Positions 25,021 through 39,000 of a stretch of 64,000 bases of DNA are shown in pieces (position 1 is the stretch's first letter; each line of letters starts with the position of its first letter). This DNA comes from Lepas anatifera. Its lineage: Eukaryota > Arthropoda > Thecostraca > Lepadidae. The stretch covers positions 670,501 to 734,500 of the forward strand of contig JAOTON010001575.1 of the NCBI GenBank assembly GCA_034440635.1, read 5' to 3'. The notes beneath the pieces are model-generated. The model did not search any database, was not told where the DNA came from, and was given only the letters and a program-made list of their open reading frames with translations. The position numbers and the translations under genes are program-made.

Positions 25021-26118
25021 AAACTCTGTTCCGGGTGTCGAAGTGTTAAACACCGAGGCGTGTACTGCATGAATGTAATGACAGCAATGTTGGCTAATTG
25101 TGAGTTTGTTAAGATACTAATCTCAGGAATTTAATCAAAGCTGCAGATATATTTTAGCCAAGAGCGCTGCACTCTAGTTTAGTTGTTATAGCATAAGTAT
25201 TGACTGCATCTAGTGTAGTGAAACGCCCTCCCAACCGATAAAGAGCAACAGCACAGTAAAACGGATTGTGCAATGCACTTTCTATTCCTAAATTATTATC
25301 GGCACTGCTTCCTTAAATTGCTTAAGCAATATCACCAATTCAAATTCAACATCAGAGCCTGTAGCTTTGAGTTATTTCCGGGAAGTACGGTTTATCAGCG
25401 GCAAGCTGAAAATAGTGATATGTGCACTGATCACTAGGTTCGCTCAAGCTCATCGACACCCAGCTGCTCTATAAACCGGTCTGAAACCAGCACCCGCTCG
25501 ACAGGATCGGGGTTTCTACTAATTCTTCACTGGCTGTGTGGCTGACACAGTTTTGACTGGAAATATTTAAAACTGTGGTTTCCCCAATTTGTGTAAGCTG
25601 ATTTTCAGCACTTGTGTTTTAATTCGAATTAATTTCCTGACATTGTTTAGCTTCTGGTTCGGGTGTAGACGGTATTTCTGGGATTGATACTTCTATGGAT
25701 GAATACTGACCATTCAGGGAGGCGCTAGCTCCGTAGAAGTGATGAATCGGACTATCAACTAGCTTGTGCATTTTGTCCGAAAGTAGTCTGGTTTTCAATG
25801 CTCGTGTATTATATGTCAAAACTTGTCCCGACAAAAAGGTTTCAGGTAGCTTTGTGGAAAACTGATGAGCAATGGGGACCATGGACCCGTGCCTCCATGG
25901 GGGGAGCGAATAAAGACACGGGATCAGTCTTATCATCTCAGGCATGGAAGAGTGACCACGTCCCGCGTTGTACAGCGAATGGTGGGAGACTCCGCGGCGG
26001 GCCAAAACACTAACAGCAGATACTGCACCGTATAGTAAGTCGCCATGCGACGGCTGGCCACAACACCGAACGAAAACTCTAAACTATTGGGTTGCTTGAC
26101 TATTCGCATAAATTATCT

Positions 26119-26329
26119 AGGCATAAGTGCAGGAACTTTTTCTTAGTTTGGGGAGGGGTAAAAGTTGTCACCGCTGGAGGGGTCAAATATGGTTTGGCCT
26201 ATCACTTGATTTGTTAACGGAAAAGGATTGGTTCAAAGTTGGAGGGGAGGGGGGGGGGCACTGCCCTGCAGTCTGAAAGTGGGGGGGGCAGCCGCCCTGC
26301 CCTGCCTCCCCGCCCCGATTCCTGCGCCT
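26119..26329. mobile_element. Probable hAT-like MITE
   Basis: Left end AGGCATAAGTGCAGGAA and right end TTCCTGCGCCT are inverted relatives. The flanks AATTATCT (26111-26118) and AAGTATCT (26330-26337) match at 7 of 8 bases. The interior is G-rich and without coding capacity. Confidence 0.5.
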
Positions 26330-27624
26330 AAGTATCTCGGTGTCCATTTTCACTCTTTACCAACAAGAAATAAATGTAAGAATATTAATGAGGCTGTCTG
26401 ATCAAATGAAAATCACATCACACTCTTTGCTAGAATTTCTGGAGTCTTGCATTAGCATCCCGGGATAGTATCCCCCGAGGGCGTCAGCCCTGCAGTCGTG
26501 CTCTTATCTAGCCTTGAACTGTCTGGAAACTGCGCGGAAGACGGCACGATAACACCAAACAGGGGCGCGGGAGCCTGTGCTTGAGCATTGTTCACTGAAA
26601 GATCGTCTCAGGAGGGCAATCCCATCGGATATGTGAATATCAAGCTCCCAGTCATGGACTCTAGAACAGTTATGGGGCTAAGACATGTTAGGTACTTGTT
26701 AGGTTAGTAATTTTAGGTAATGTTAGGTACATCCGAAGATTTACGATGGCGTTACTAATGCAGCAACATCGCCAGGATGTTCAGTTGGCCCTTGATGTGA
26801 GGGTGAAAGCAGGAAATCACTCTCTATGCAGGGGCGTACATTTTTTTATTGATTTCGGATGGCTAAATTTGAAAAAAGCCAATGGCCACGATTTGAAAAA
26901 ATGCCTTTTATAACACAACGTGCGTGTGAGCCTTCCCATGGGCCTTCTGAACTGCATAAAACAAATTTAAAGTCGTTGAAATAAAAGGAAAATTAGAGGG
27001 ACACATTAATTCTACTTTGATGTTTCGTTGTGTGGTGCCCGGGCACCCCCAAACGGACATAAATCCACACCCCTGACGCTATCAAATATAGAAAAGAACC
27101 AGTGCGCTAGCTGCAAGCAGGACAATGGATTATGGCCACTCTGGAAAGCAAATTATAAGTATATACCTTCACCTTCGTATACACTGGTGGATCTACGCCG
27201 GCTGTTGGGGGGTGGGGGGTGGGGGCAGCGTGACTAAAATCGTTACAGAATTGTTTATGTAAAAAAAAATTGACAAAATCGGGGATGCGACAAATGACTC
27301 CTCCCCACCTCTAGATCCAGCAATGCCTGTAACCTTAATAGCTATGCAAGGGCTCTGCTGTGAATCTGTAGCTAGCTTCATTGATTATTTTGGGATAGCT
27401 TACGCTGACGAATTTCTGGCTAACCCACCAAAAAAGCTAGAATTTCAGGAGCGTAGTATACATCTATATATTCAAAAGAAGCGTGAATATCGGATCTCCG
27501 TACCCTGATCCCTAGAAACGTCTATTCACCTTCTGTGCTCACCACCCAAACTCTGTCTCGTTGGTTCACCTGGTCAATTTGTTACTGCTTCTGAAGCTAA
27601 CATGAAATGTTTCCCGTGTTTCAG

Positions 27625-27694
27625 GAGAACCTCGGCCGGTTGTTGTGTCTGCTGCTTCTGGTCGTCGTTGCAGCTTCTCTGACAAACGCACAAA
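27625..27694 (+). CDS. Cht7: Chitinase signal-peptide/anchor exon
   Basis: After the acceptor TGTTTCAG the exon reads ENLGRLL, then [12 protein letters not shown], then TNAQ, ending at a GTGAGT donor in phase 1. That is a typical secretory signal or signal-anchor core. The frame has no Met, so the start codon lies in an upstream exon. Frame continuity into 28673 confirms the phase. Confidence 0.8.
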
Positions 27695-30600
27695 GTGAGT
27701 TCAAACAATGGAAGGCAAAGAAAGTGCGACGCGTGTTGCAGAGATAGCCGGTAGCAAAGTGATGGTGCACGAGAGCTGTTTTTCCAGATTTAACTCCAGT
27801 TTTTCCTTGCTTGCTTCTAGAGATTATATCTGGATCCGGGGACAAGTTTCCTTATGTGATCAACTTTCCATCCATGCCTACCTAAGCGACGCTATATAAA
27901 CTTAACAGTAGATGCGTTGAAAAATCCCAATGATTCTTCTTAAAATCCAAGAATTGGTTTAAAATTATGGTGTGGAGTGGAAAATTCAGCCAAAGTTTTC
28001 AGTCAGTGGGTGGAAAATACTGAACTTGCCATTCCAATGGCGTGAGGTTTTACCATGGGCATCGAAAACAGTGGGATGGGGCACGTATCCTCCTTCTCGG
28101 GAATCAGGAGGGACGTCTCCCCCAAATTTTGGATCTCGACTTATGTTTTGCATTTGCAGCGTTACTTGCGCGAATCTACATAAATGTGGTGGTTAAAAGC
28201 ATCGTCTTTAGTGTTTCATATGAAGCCAAAATTCTTAGAATTTTCCTCCTCCCCCATCATCACCAGTCTGGGGTCTACCCCCTCAGTAAAACTTCCGTGG
28301 CGACACCCTTGGGCTTTGCGAACTTTCTGTATAAATTTTGTTTTTTTGATTATTGGTGATGTTTGTGTCTACAGAAATTTAATGTTGCCCCACCATAAGC
28401 ACATTTGAACATGAGTGGAAAATTAAGGAAAAAGACAACAGAAGTGAGGGAAAAATACAGCTTGACTGGGTGTCGCTTTCCACCCAGCACCTTAGATTTT
28501 GGGACACTGCTTCTTCCATGCATACCTATGTCGTGTTTGCTCTACTTTTAGATAGCTTTGCTTTCTGGTGCTAAGCTTCCATGGTTCCGGTTGATGAGAC
28601 TAAGTGTTTCTATGTTTAAGTGCGGAATATCGTCCTTCTTTTCTCACAGCCCTCGCTTTCTCTGGTTTTCAGATGGTCCCAGGAAGCGGATCAGACTCCG
28701 GCCCCGAAAACCAACAACGTCGCAGCCGAAAACAATCGTTACCTTGGCAACGCCACCGTCAGCTGATAGCAGGACCGGTATTGCGGAATCAGCTGGCAAA
28801 ATTCCACCTCAAAGTGTGCCAAAGGTAGGCCTAAAGACGTTTTAGTTTCATGCTTCTTGTTAAAGCCACTCCCAACAGGCATGCACTTGCCCAATTACAG
28901 GGAGTATTGCCATGGATGTTTAAGAATTATCTTCAGGGAGCTGGATCGAACACGGAAAGCGGTTTTCTCCGTGGGAATTGATCCCGCGTCAATCCAAGCT
29001 ATCCAATTTTGGCGACTAGAAATGGCGCCACTAGGCTATTGGACCACCCTGGTTCCGATTAAATCTCAGATGTGTCTGTTTTAGGAACTCATAACAAGTT
29101 TTTATTAAAATAAATACCTTATAGCTTGCGGAGAAAGGTTCAAAAATTCCAACGCATTATCCAAGAAGAAGGATTGTTATTTTCTGTAACGCGTTGTTTT
29201 CATGAAAGCACATCGAAGTCAGGACTCTGCTTTAAGATGTTGCCATGCTCTTGTCTTTAGTGGTTTGTGGTTGCTTCAGCCGATTGGAGGACCCGTACTT
29301 CGTCGACGCCAGAACCGAAGGAGAAGGAAGAAGAAAACGGGAACCGGACCGCGACGTCTGGCTGCAGCTGTAGCCGGAGCTGGTAACGTAGCTACACCGG
29401 TCAAGCCAGCTAAAGCTAGCGGACCTAACAGACTGTCACGACGACGAAACAGCAACAGTGATAAAACAACATATCTAAACAACGGCGCTGTTGTTATTTA
29501 CGGTAGCGGAAGCACCAGCAGGAGCGGCTCCACTGCAAGCAGCTCCAGAAGAAGAAAACCGTCACCAGTGCTGAGCAGCCGTGGAAGGAATCCATCATCA
29601 TCCTCAGGAGTTCTTCGATCTCGCCGCCGTAAGATTTCTTCGGCATCTTCTTCCACTCTCGGCACTGGTACGACCACATCCTCCAGCCTCAGTGCCGCAG
29701 CTGCACAGCGTCAGGGAGCGCGAGTGGCAGTCAGACCGGGTCGACCTCGGATTGGCGCACGGCGGAGGTTGTCGAGTGGCTCTCGGGTAAAGGTAGCCCC
29801 TCCTAGTCCTGCCACTGTTTCTTCACTCGAGGAGCTGGAACGTCCGGCCACTCCGGAAGCAGCACTGCCTGTTGTCGAACCAGCGGACTCCCCTAGGGAG
29901 ACTTCGACCGCTGCCAGCACAACTTCCACTCCACTCTTCGAGGCGACAACGGCAAACGCGCCACCAACCGTCTCCAGCCGTGCTCCAACAACGAGTGTGG
30001 CGTCTGCGTCCCCTGATGGTGGATACGGTGCCACTTCTCGAACCCAGAATGCCAGAACCAGACCAAAATCGTCCAAGAGAAGGCAGAACACGAGTCCAGC
30101 GCCTACACAGATCGAGTCTTTGGTCCAAGGTCTCCTCGCCGCAGACTTGGCGCTGTCATCATCTCAGTCTTCGGCTTCGGCAGTGGCTTCCACCAACAAT
30201 GTCTTCAGGCAGCCGGCATCAGATCGCCTGGACAACGCCCCTGTCACGCCTAGCTCTTCACGCAGGCGCTTGACCCCAATCCCAAATCCTTACGCTGCCA
30301 GCTTTACAGAATCCACTTCAACCACTGCATCAGTGCCAAGAGCATATGCAAACACCACATCTACTGCCTCGACTTCATCCCAGCCGCTATCTTCTAAAGC
30401 AAGGAATCCCACTTCAAAAGCGCGCAAAAATAACAAGCGCCGAGGGCGTCCGGTGTCCACAAGCTCTAGAGCGCAGATAGCCTACCCTAAGGGCGTCAAC
30501 ACCGTCGGCTACGGCTGGATCAACACTGTTCCGAAGCCAAGGCAGACTCCCGGCATCGCTCCTGTGACCCTCCAGCACGTCCCCTCACAGCCGGTGGGGA

Positions 30601-33600
30601 AGGGCAACAGGAAACTGGTCTGCTACTACACCAACTGGTCCCAGTACAGGTCAGTTTGCATACTCGGGTATCGTAGGCCAGATATTCAGGTCAGTTCGCA
30701 TCTCGGGTGGAGTTTATCGTTGGTTGGATTTCCGAACGAATCCTATAACTACACAGCTGATGGTGCAGATTGGATAAAAATAGGAGAAATATGGATATCA
30801 AATTACATACGAAGTTAAGATTTTCTCTCTGCAATTTTGTCTGAACTGGTTCAGATTTCGGTTAAGAGGTCAGGTTTTAACATAGATTTGCTAGGTTTGG
30901 CTTGAAAGGTGATTGTCCCTAACTGGATATGATATTTTACGGTCAGGCACTTTGGTTTCGGAAGGAGTGGTTTTATATATTTCGTGTCATGCTTGATATA
31001 TTTGGAGCTGGTAAAATGCGACGTAATTGGCATGTCTGACATTGATCCACCTATATATGCTTTATATAGTCTTTGAGTATTTTTCCCAGATGATTCTTTG
31101 CTGATAGAGTGTTTCCCGACGTCGCTCTTGCTGTGGCCATTTGGGGTTTTAGGGTGCTTCAACTACACGGTCCTGCCGCCCGCAGTTTCTTTAGGGGAGC
31201 CAGAACAAATACAATGGAACGAAGAAAACCTTAGACAAGCCAACTTAGAGAAATCGAAGAGGAGTTCAAATTTACATGTGCCGTTATAGACTTAACGTGG
31301 CCCAATGCAGTCTTGCTCTTCGATCAGTCCAAACATACACCAGCAATATTTGCATGATCGAATTCACAGTTTTTGAACTAGAAAGTGGGGTGGAAATTGG
31401 TCTCTCCTCTCCCATGCATTTGCACGTGAGCTGTTTGGTTTGGCTGTGATTTAGCTTTCGTGACCTAACGTATTATATTAATGATCGCTGTGCACAATGT
31501 GTTGGGGTCGATTCAGATGATCCAGGACAAAGTTAGAATGGTCTAATCACTGACTGTATGTAAGGCATTATTAAAAAATATTAAGTTTTGCTTGACCTCC
31601 TCACAATAGTTTGAGAAACACTAATACGCGTTTGTACAATAAGTGCTGTTTTAGTGCTGTTCGAACTATTGTGCGACGGCCAAGCAAAACTTAATATTTC
31701 TTAGGACCAAGTTTAAGCATAATTGTACAATGCATATGTGAAGGCCCAGCTACTTTAACCTCGCTCACCGGGGGCCATCGATGGCCCCCTAAGGTTTTTC
31801 GGGATAGCAGAAAACGACGAGGCGCAGCACCGCGGTTGAGGGCTCTACCTCTCACTGCATCATTTTCCCATCATCCCTGAAATTTTTACCCCGGGTCACC
31901 CAAGGTCAGGTCACCAGACGAGGTCAACCAAGGTCACCTCACTTCACCTTTAGAGCTCTGTAAGAGCTACATTTCAAAGTCGATCGATTTGAAACTTCCT
32001 ACACTTCATGACCCCTCCAGGGTCGACAAGGTGTATATCCGGGATTTTTCGATTTCGTGCCCTGAGGTCAGGTCACGAGGCGACCTCTCCCATTGGAAAG
32101 CATGGGGAAAAGCTATCTTATGATATAAAAGCCACAAAAATGATTGCAAATACTCAGACTGCTCAGAACAACGTTTTTGGACACCCTTTCACGGATCCCA
32201 GGGGTCATATTTGCCCTTTGACTTTTCCAAGGTCATCCAAGGTCACCAGAGGTCAAAAACAGTATTTTGACAATAATTTTGACCTAATTGAGCTAGAGCG
32301 GTGAAACAAACACCATCGTGTTTGTCTTGTCACTGGCTTTCATTTGATATACGGCAAGGTCACTTTTTGACCTTTCGTGACCTTAGGTCATATTAGGTCA
32401 CGAGGTGACCTCTGGCGGTCAAACCACTGGCGGGAGGTCTTTACGTTCCACATAGCGGAAAAGTACTGGCAATTTGCTATCAAATGTTCTTTACCAGGCC
32501 TCAATAGCTCTAATGACATAAGAGTTATGCCCAGTTTGCTTAATCATTGCATATTTGAGTGAAAATAGCCGATCTTGACCTAATTTGACCTCTGGAGGTC
32601 AAACCATTGACCTGAGCACTAAAACATGCGAAGTAATTTCTTACTGAATTCACGCGAGCTTTCTATTGCACTTTGCAGATTTGCGCTAACGCCGATATTT
32701 TCGGAGTTAGAGGGGGCCATCATGGCCCCCGGTGGGGCGAAGGTGGCGCCGGACCCCGGTGGGGCGCGGTTAAAAGTAATGATATTTACGAAAGGAGGCG
32801 GCGTCATTCATATATCACAAGTGTGGCAATATAAAGTAAGAGACCTCGCGGGTGCAACAAACTAGCTCGGAAATAATGGTTTTACCAGCGACATGGTGTG
32901 GTTTGTTTTTGTCGTACCAGTCCCAAAAGCCGTACTTGTCTAGTCTAGAAATTACCATCTAAGTGATATTTGGTATATCTTTCACGTGGATCTGAAATTA
33001 GCCTTCCCAAGGGGCCCACCAGGTCGATCAGTGCACGAATGTTTATTTGACACCAAGGGAATGGAAACCACCGTTAATTTCTTATTCATATTCTCTTCAG
33101 CGTGACGAGTCTCTTTTGTGGAGCGCGGATCGCTATATGAAGAGTAAAAAATAAATAATAAATGAAGACTAAAAATGGAGCTGAAAAGGTCACAGCTAGT
33201 GACCACGGAAATCATGTTATCGGATGAAGGACAGCAAAACTAAACACGATACAACAAATAATTATACAAATTGCCGTCTTATTATTCTATATTTCTGGCC
33301 CCACCATATATGTATGCATTTCTCTCGTATTCCATTCATGAAAATATTTCCCCTGGAACCATCGATAGACCTTAGACGTCTACCAAATAAACTACAAATA
33401 TGTTTACCAGAATCCAATACATCAATATCGTCACGAGACCAACACCAAACATGACTGCAGAGTTCGCAGGCACGGTATACTTCTAAACTTAATGTGAACT
33501 TGACGGAAGTTAAAATTATATATTATTGTCCACCCTTTTCCGAAAACGGGGGCCATCACGGATGCTAAGATGATGCGCCGAAATAAGTGCGCATAGCTTT

Positions 33601-35528
33601 GGTGAAGTGTCCATACACAGAGACTAATAAAAATCCGACATTGGTAAGACAACATTTGACAAAAACGCGCGCGTGCTCTTGCTGCCGGTCAATTATTTAG
33701 ATTCGCGCAAGGTCCTGCTTCTTTAATTCGGTTCTTCTAGCTCAAAACTCGTCTTGGGTGGTTAGCTTGGGACGCCCCGTCGATTAGAAGTGAAAAGGAC
33801 ATAGTCCAACCAGCGTCTTTCATTGATTGTACGCTCACTGATCAAACTAAGCTAGCATTATTACGCTATGCACTCACTGCGAAAGTGAACGCAGATTCGA
33901 GACTGAGCCTCCGGAATACAAGCTTTCACATCCTGGCACGGAACCGGATGTAACGCGAACCGACGACAAGGCACGACCTTGGTCTCACGCCTTTTTATTA
34001 CAATCTCCTGAAATAATTATGAGATCACCCGGATGTGACGGCACGCCCTTGCGGGCCACTGAAGCAGTCAAATAAGGGGCAGCTGTGCCTTCGGCTGTCT
34101 TGCAAGTTGCAACTGCAAGCCTGCAATTAGAATTGCTGTGGTGAACACGCCCTGGCCTTGCCCATTGAGGCTGTAGATACTCTTGGAAGGGAAAGGTCGT
34201 GGGAGAGGTTGGATGGTATATCGCTGTTTGAATTTGAGCTCTGACTGGGGAATTCATGTGAGAGTGGAAACGCAATTCGACTGCTCGATGTCTTACATGT
34301 ATCCAAGCCTCCTTGGAAATATACCCATTTAAACTGAAGTTGGGACGTTGTCATTTTCTGACTGCTAAGACTGGTAATTATAACACTCATGACCATCTAG
34401 AATGCCCAAACGATAAGGGCTTGTCACAGCAAAAATATGACCTATTGCAGCATAACGACCATTTCATGCAGAACCGTTTGCACACCACGGTTACTAATTC
34501 ATAGCCCGTTTATATATGCAAAAATACAGTTAAGTGGGTACTAATGTAAATCCTAATCAGTACTCACATCGGAAAATAGTTCGCTGATTTGTGGCTCGGG
34601 GATCCATCAGGATGTCACTCTAATTACTTTTCCTTATGGAACTCACGCGACACAGTTGAGGGAATAGCTTATACCGCCACCCCCATAACCACCCCCTCTG
34701 TTGCAGGCCTGCCCTGGGCAAGTTCCTACCGGGAAACATCGACCCCTTCCTGTGCACCCACATTGTCTTCGCCTTCTCCTCCATGACCAACAACCGTCTG
34801 ACCCCGTTCGAGCACAACGACATCTCGAAGGACGGCAAGCCCGGCCTGTACGACCAGGTGACGGGGCTGAAGGAGATCAACCCCAAGCTGAAGGTGCTAC
34901 TCGCCATCGGTGAGTAAGAAGGATGCGGTAGGGTGATGGGGAGATGCGGTAGGTGTTGTGAATAGCGGAGCTCCGAAACGGGTTGATAGACATTTTACTC
35001 TGGGGGTTTGTTTTAATTTGCATATCTGGCCATGTAGGTGTTTTTCGTTCTCGTGATAAAAGCTTAAGTCAATTTTTGTTTCACTCGTTTCACTTTCAAT
35101 ATGTGAAATTGCGTAAGTATAGGGGTTGGTTGGTTATTTGGGATTAGGAGGCGCACCAGCCTAGCAAGGCCATATAGCGCCTAATAAGTATAGGGAAATG
35201 CATGGCTCAGTTGACAGCCTTCTTCTGGCCAAGGGTCCCGGGTACAAATCCCAGCAGGGCCTCTCGATAAGTGGACTTGTCCCTCAAATCCTTATCCTTT
35301 CACCTTAACCATGGTAGCTGATGCGTCTTTAATCCGAACAATGGTTGCCAATTTATGAGTACTATTAGCTAGACGGGTTTCTAAGGAGGGTTCTCAGTGC
35401 CTCCAATGGCCACAGGCTGGACACTGAAGGTGGTATCCCTCGATCAGAATTGAACTCACACTAATTCATCTTATACGGTCTGAAAGTTGGACAATGAACC
35501 ACTCATGTCACTAACTATCTCATCAGGA

Positions 35529-35587
<59 letters not shown>

Positions 35588-35942
35588 CCAAAGAGCTCCA
35601 ACCAATTTCCCATCTCATGCTAAGGTGCCTGCTAAAGACAAGGTAGAAAATATGCATTGTACTGCAATCGATTTCATGCCTGTTTTTCAGGTGGATGGTC
35701 GTTTGGAACGAAGAAGTTCAAGGACATGAGCGGCAACCTCTACAACAGGCGGACCTTTGTGTACAGCGTGGCGCCCTACTTGAGAGAAAAGAACTTCGAT
35801 GGTTTGGATCTCGACTGGGAGTATCCCAAGGGAAGCACTGATAAGGCCAACTTCGCCGAACTGTGCAAAGGTAAGCAACTAGAATATTTTTTGAGACTGA
35901 TGGACAGGGAATTGGATGCAAATAGAGAAAGGGAGAAAAGGT

Positions 35943-36040
<98 letters not shown>

Positions 36041-39000
36041 AACTGATCACTCCTATCTTCAGCAGAGCTTTGGGAGGCGTTTGAGGAGGAGGCGCAGGAG
36101 TCGGGTCAGGAGACACCGCTTCTGACTCCTGTCTCCCGGCAGAGCTGCGGGAGGCGTTTGAGGAGGAGGCGCAGGAGTAGGGCCAGGCGACACCGTTACT
36201 GTCTTGTCTCCGGCGAGCTGCGGGAGGCGTTTGAGGAGGAGGCGCGGAGTCGGGTTAGGAGACACAGCCACTGACTCTGTCTCCCGACAGAGCTGCAAGA
36301 GGCGTTTGAGGGGGGGGTCTGCCCAGGAGACACCGCTACTGACTCTGTCTCCCGGCAGAGCTGCGGGAGGCGTTTGAGGAGGAGGCGCAGGAGTCGGGTC
36401 AGGAGAGGCTGCTGCTGACTGCCGCTGTTCCTGTGGGGCCGGACAGTATCCGAGCGGGCTACGACGTCTCCAAACTGGCCAGGTAACCTTCACTATCTGA
36501 TGGGAAGGCTTTACCTGGGGAGGACGTGTTCATGCGGGGTAATAATTTTGTGGATATAGCAGTGATGGATGTCGAAAGCCAAAGAGGAACGGGAGACGTA
36601 CATCCTCCTAATTTATTTTCTTCTAATTTCAGCCGAATTGGATACAATTGATACCTTTGTCGGGAAAATGGACAGGCCGCGACAAGGAGTCAAAATCCGA
36701 CGTTTTTTTATTTTATTGTGTAGGAGGAGTAGCCTTTCGTCAGAGAGAAGTTCCTCTTCGTGGAGACTTTTGACCAGAGGTCGACAAATCTGCGAACTTG
36801 CCAACAATTTTAGTGTCAAAAATAGATCAAGTCGGTGACTAAATAGGCAAGTTTGAAGCTACTCAGCGTGAGAAGTTGACGCTTAGTCTGGCACTATGTC
36901 ATTTAAGATTTAGAATGATTCCAAGGGCCCGGAAAGTCATCTTCTTTTGGTGCCAAGCGTCAACATTTTTTGGTCTCATATGTTTGGTTTGTAATTACGT
37001 TGGCGAAAATTAGGGTACTTTTTCGACTACCGCTCTTGATGCTGTACAGATTCGAACCCACTTCTTTCCCTTCGCACTATCCAATACCACATCGTCCACT
37101 TTCGTTACTCCTAGTATGAACCGGTTGGAATTTACTTTGTCGCTTTCAGAGTTTTCAGAGAACCCTCACCAGGACTTTGCCTCGCGGCAATAGACCTTCA
37201 TTAGCAAAAAAGCACTGGCAGATCCAGGAGTTGGACGCAACCGGCCGTGAAGCAAAAGTGGTCTTGTTATGAGGGAATGGCTAGTCATGAGTCTTTTATG
37301 ATATCGACTGTTTTATCCTCGTCTTTCCCAAACCATCCTGTTCGTATCACCCTCTGGCACCATCTTTCACATATTCTGCAACAGGTACCTGGACCTGTTT
37401 CACATCATGGCGTACGACTTCCACGGCAAGTGGGAGAGACAGACCGGACACAACGCGCCCCTGAACGCCCCGTCCAGCGACTCCACCTACAGGAAGCAGC
37501 TGTCCGTCAACGCCTCACTCCACATGTGGATGTCCCTGGGGGCGCCGAAACACAAGCTTGTGGTCGGGTAAGTGGCTAATCCTGGTTGTTTTAGAGAGCA
37601 TTTCGACCCACGGGGACGTTTTAAAGTGTGGTGTCTTATAAAAGTAAACGGTATTTCGAGAATTATTTTTCTGTGGGACATGGTAATGATGGTAATGATC
37701 ACATTAATATTTACTATTGTTTAGGTAAATGATTTAGGTAAATGATCACATTAATTTGTCCTCAAACAAGTTTCAGCATTATTCAACTACATTCCGTTTC
37801 ATATGATGTAAAAATGTTCATTATTACCACTTGACAATATAAATATATTTCTGCTGATACCAGCACTTCACTTTACTCAGTCAGGTGATTTGCCTTTCAC
37901 AGGATGCCCACATACGGCCGCAGCTTCACCCTCTCCAACCCAGCCAAGGCCGACGTCAACGCTCCCGCCAGCGGTGGCGGCAGGGAGGGCAGGTACACCA
38001 AAGAGGAGGGCTTCCTGGCCTACTACGAGGTAAGACGACAGCAAGACCCGTACGCAGGAATTGAGCATATTTCTGACGTGGAATTGTGGTTCACGAGAGA
38101 GGAAAAGCGTTGATAATGTATTCCTGGAAAGAACTGTACGAATATTTCGGCGTAAGTTTTAGCAATATCATACACTTTTATATATGAATACATGGATGCG
38201 ACTATTGTAAGCCATAGAAAGTAATGATTTTGACTGTAAAAGCAGGCAGGTGCAACAAAGTTCGTGTAAAAAGATGTTTTTACAACTAAGAATTTTATAA
38301 CGCAGATCTACATACAAGCTTCTTTTGGTGACCAAACTTCGACATTCTCCCGTCCTGACGTTCTGCTCACTACTTTCCATCACGCATACGTCACCGCCAT
38401 CATCCTATTTTCCGGCAGATCTGTGAAAAGCTGTACAACGGCGCCGAGTACGTGTGGGACGACGAGATGTCGGTGCCCTACATGATCGACGGCAACCAGT
38501 GGGTGGGCTTCGACGACGAGAAGGCCATCAGAATCAAAATGAACTTCATCAACGACATGGACCTGGCCGGGGCCATGGTGTGGTCGGTAGACATGGACGA
38601 CTTCGCGGCGGCGGCCTGCGGGGGCGCGCAGTACCCTCTCATGACGGCGATGCGGGAAGAACTGTTTGAAGTACCGCGGCAGGACAACAAGAAGGACGTT
38701 GACTGGACCCGCATCGCCAAGCGACGCGCAGTCCCTGCCCCGATACCGCCGTCGTACCAACAGCTGACCATTGCCGATCTACTGGCTCTTCTGAAAGAAC
38801 GAGGTATCGAGCCGGACCCGAGGGCGATTCAGATGCTGCAGGGGAGTCTGGGCTCGACCCCGATTGGCACCGCTGGATCCCCCGCCTTGGCGGCACAACC
38901 AGTTGACGACAACCTCGCACCGCCGAAGGTGTTCTGCTACATCACGAGCTGGTCACGTGACAGACCTGGCCGCGGGCGATTCTCTCCTGGCGACCTTGAC

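Noticed and set aside
27181..27330. Another GGCGGATCC-type MITE
   Set aside because: A GGTGGATCTACG left end and a TAGATCCAGC right end are suggestive, but I find no 8-bp duplication.
29276..30128. Minus-strand frames of 68-126 residues
   Set aside because: Antisense shadows of the low-complexity chitinase spacer exon.
35916..36125. Arg/Glu-repeat and Ser/Leu-repeat frames
   Set aside because: Translation of a pure GA microsatellite in an intron.
36066..36358. CRISPR-like array of spaced repeats
   Set aside because: Units are eroded copies of an adjacent exon start with acceptors, in a eukaryotic intron.
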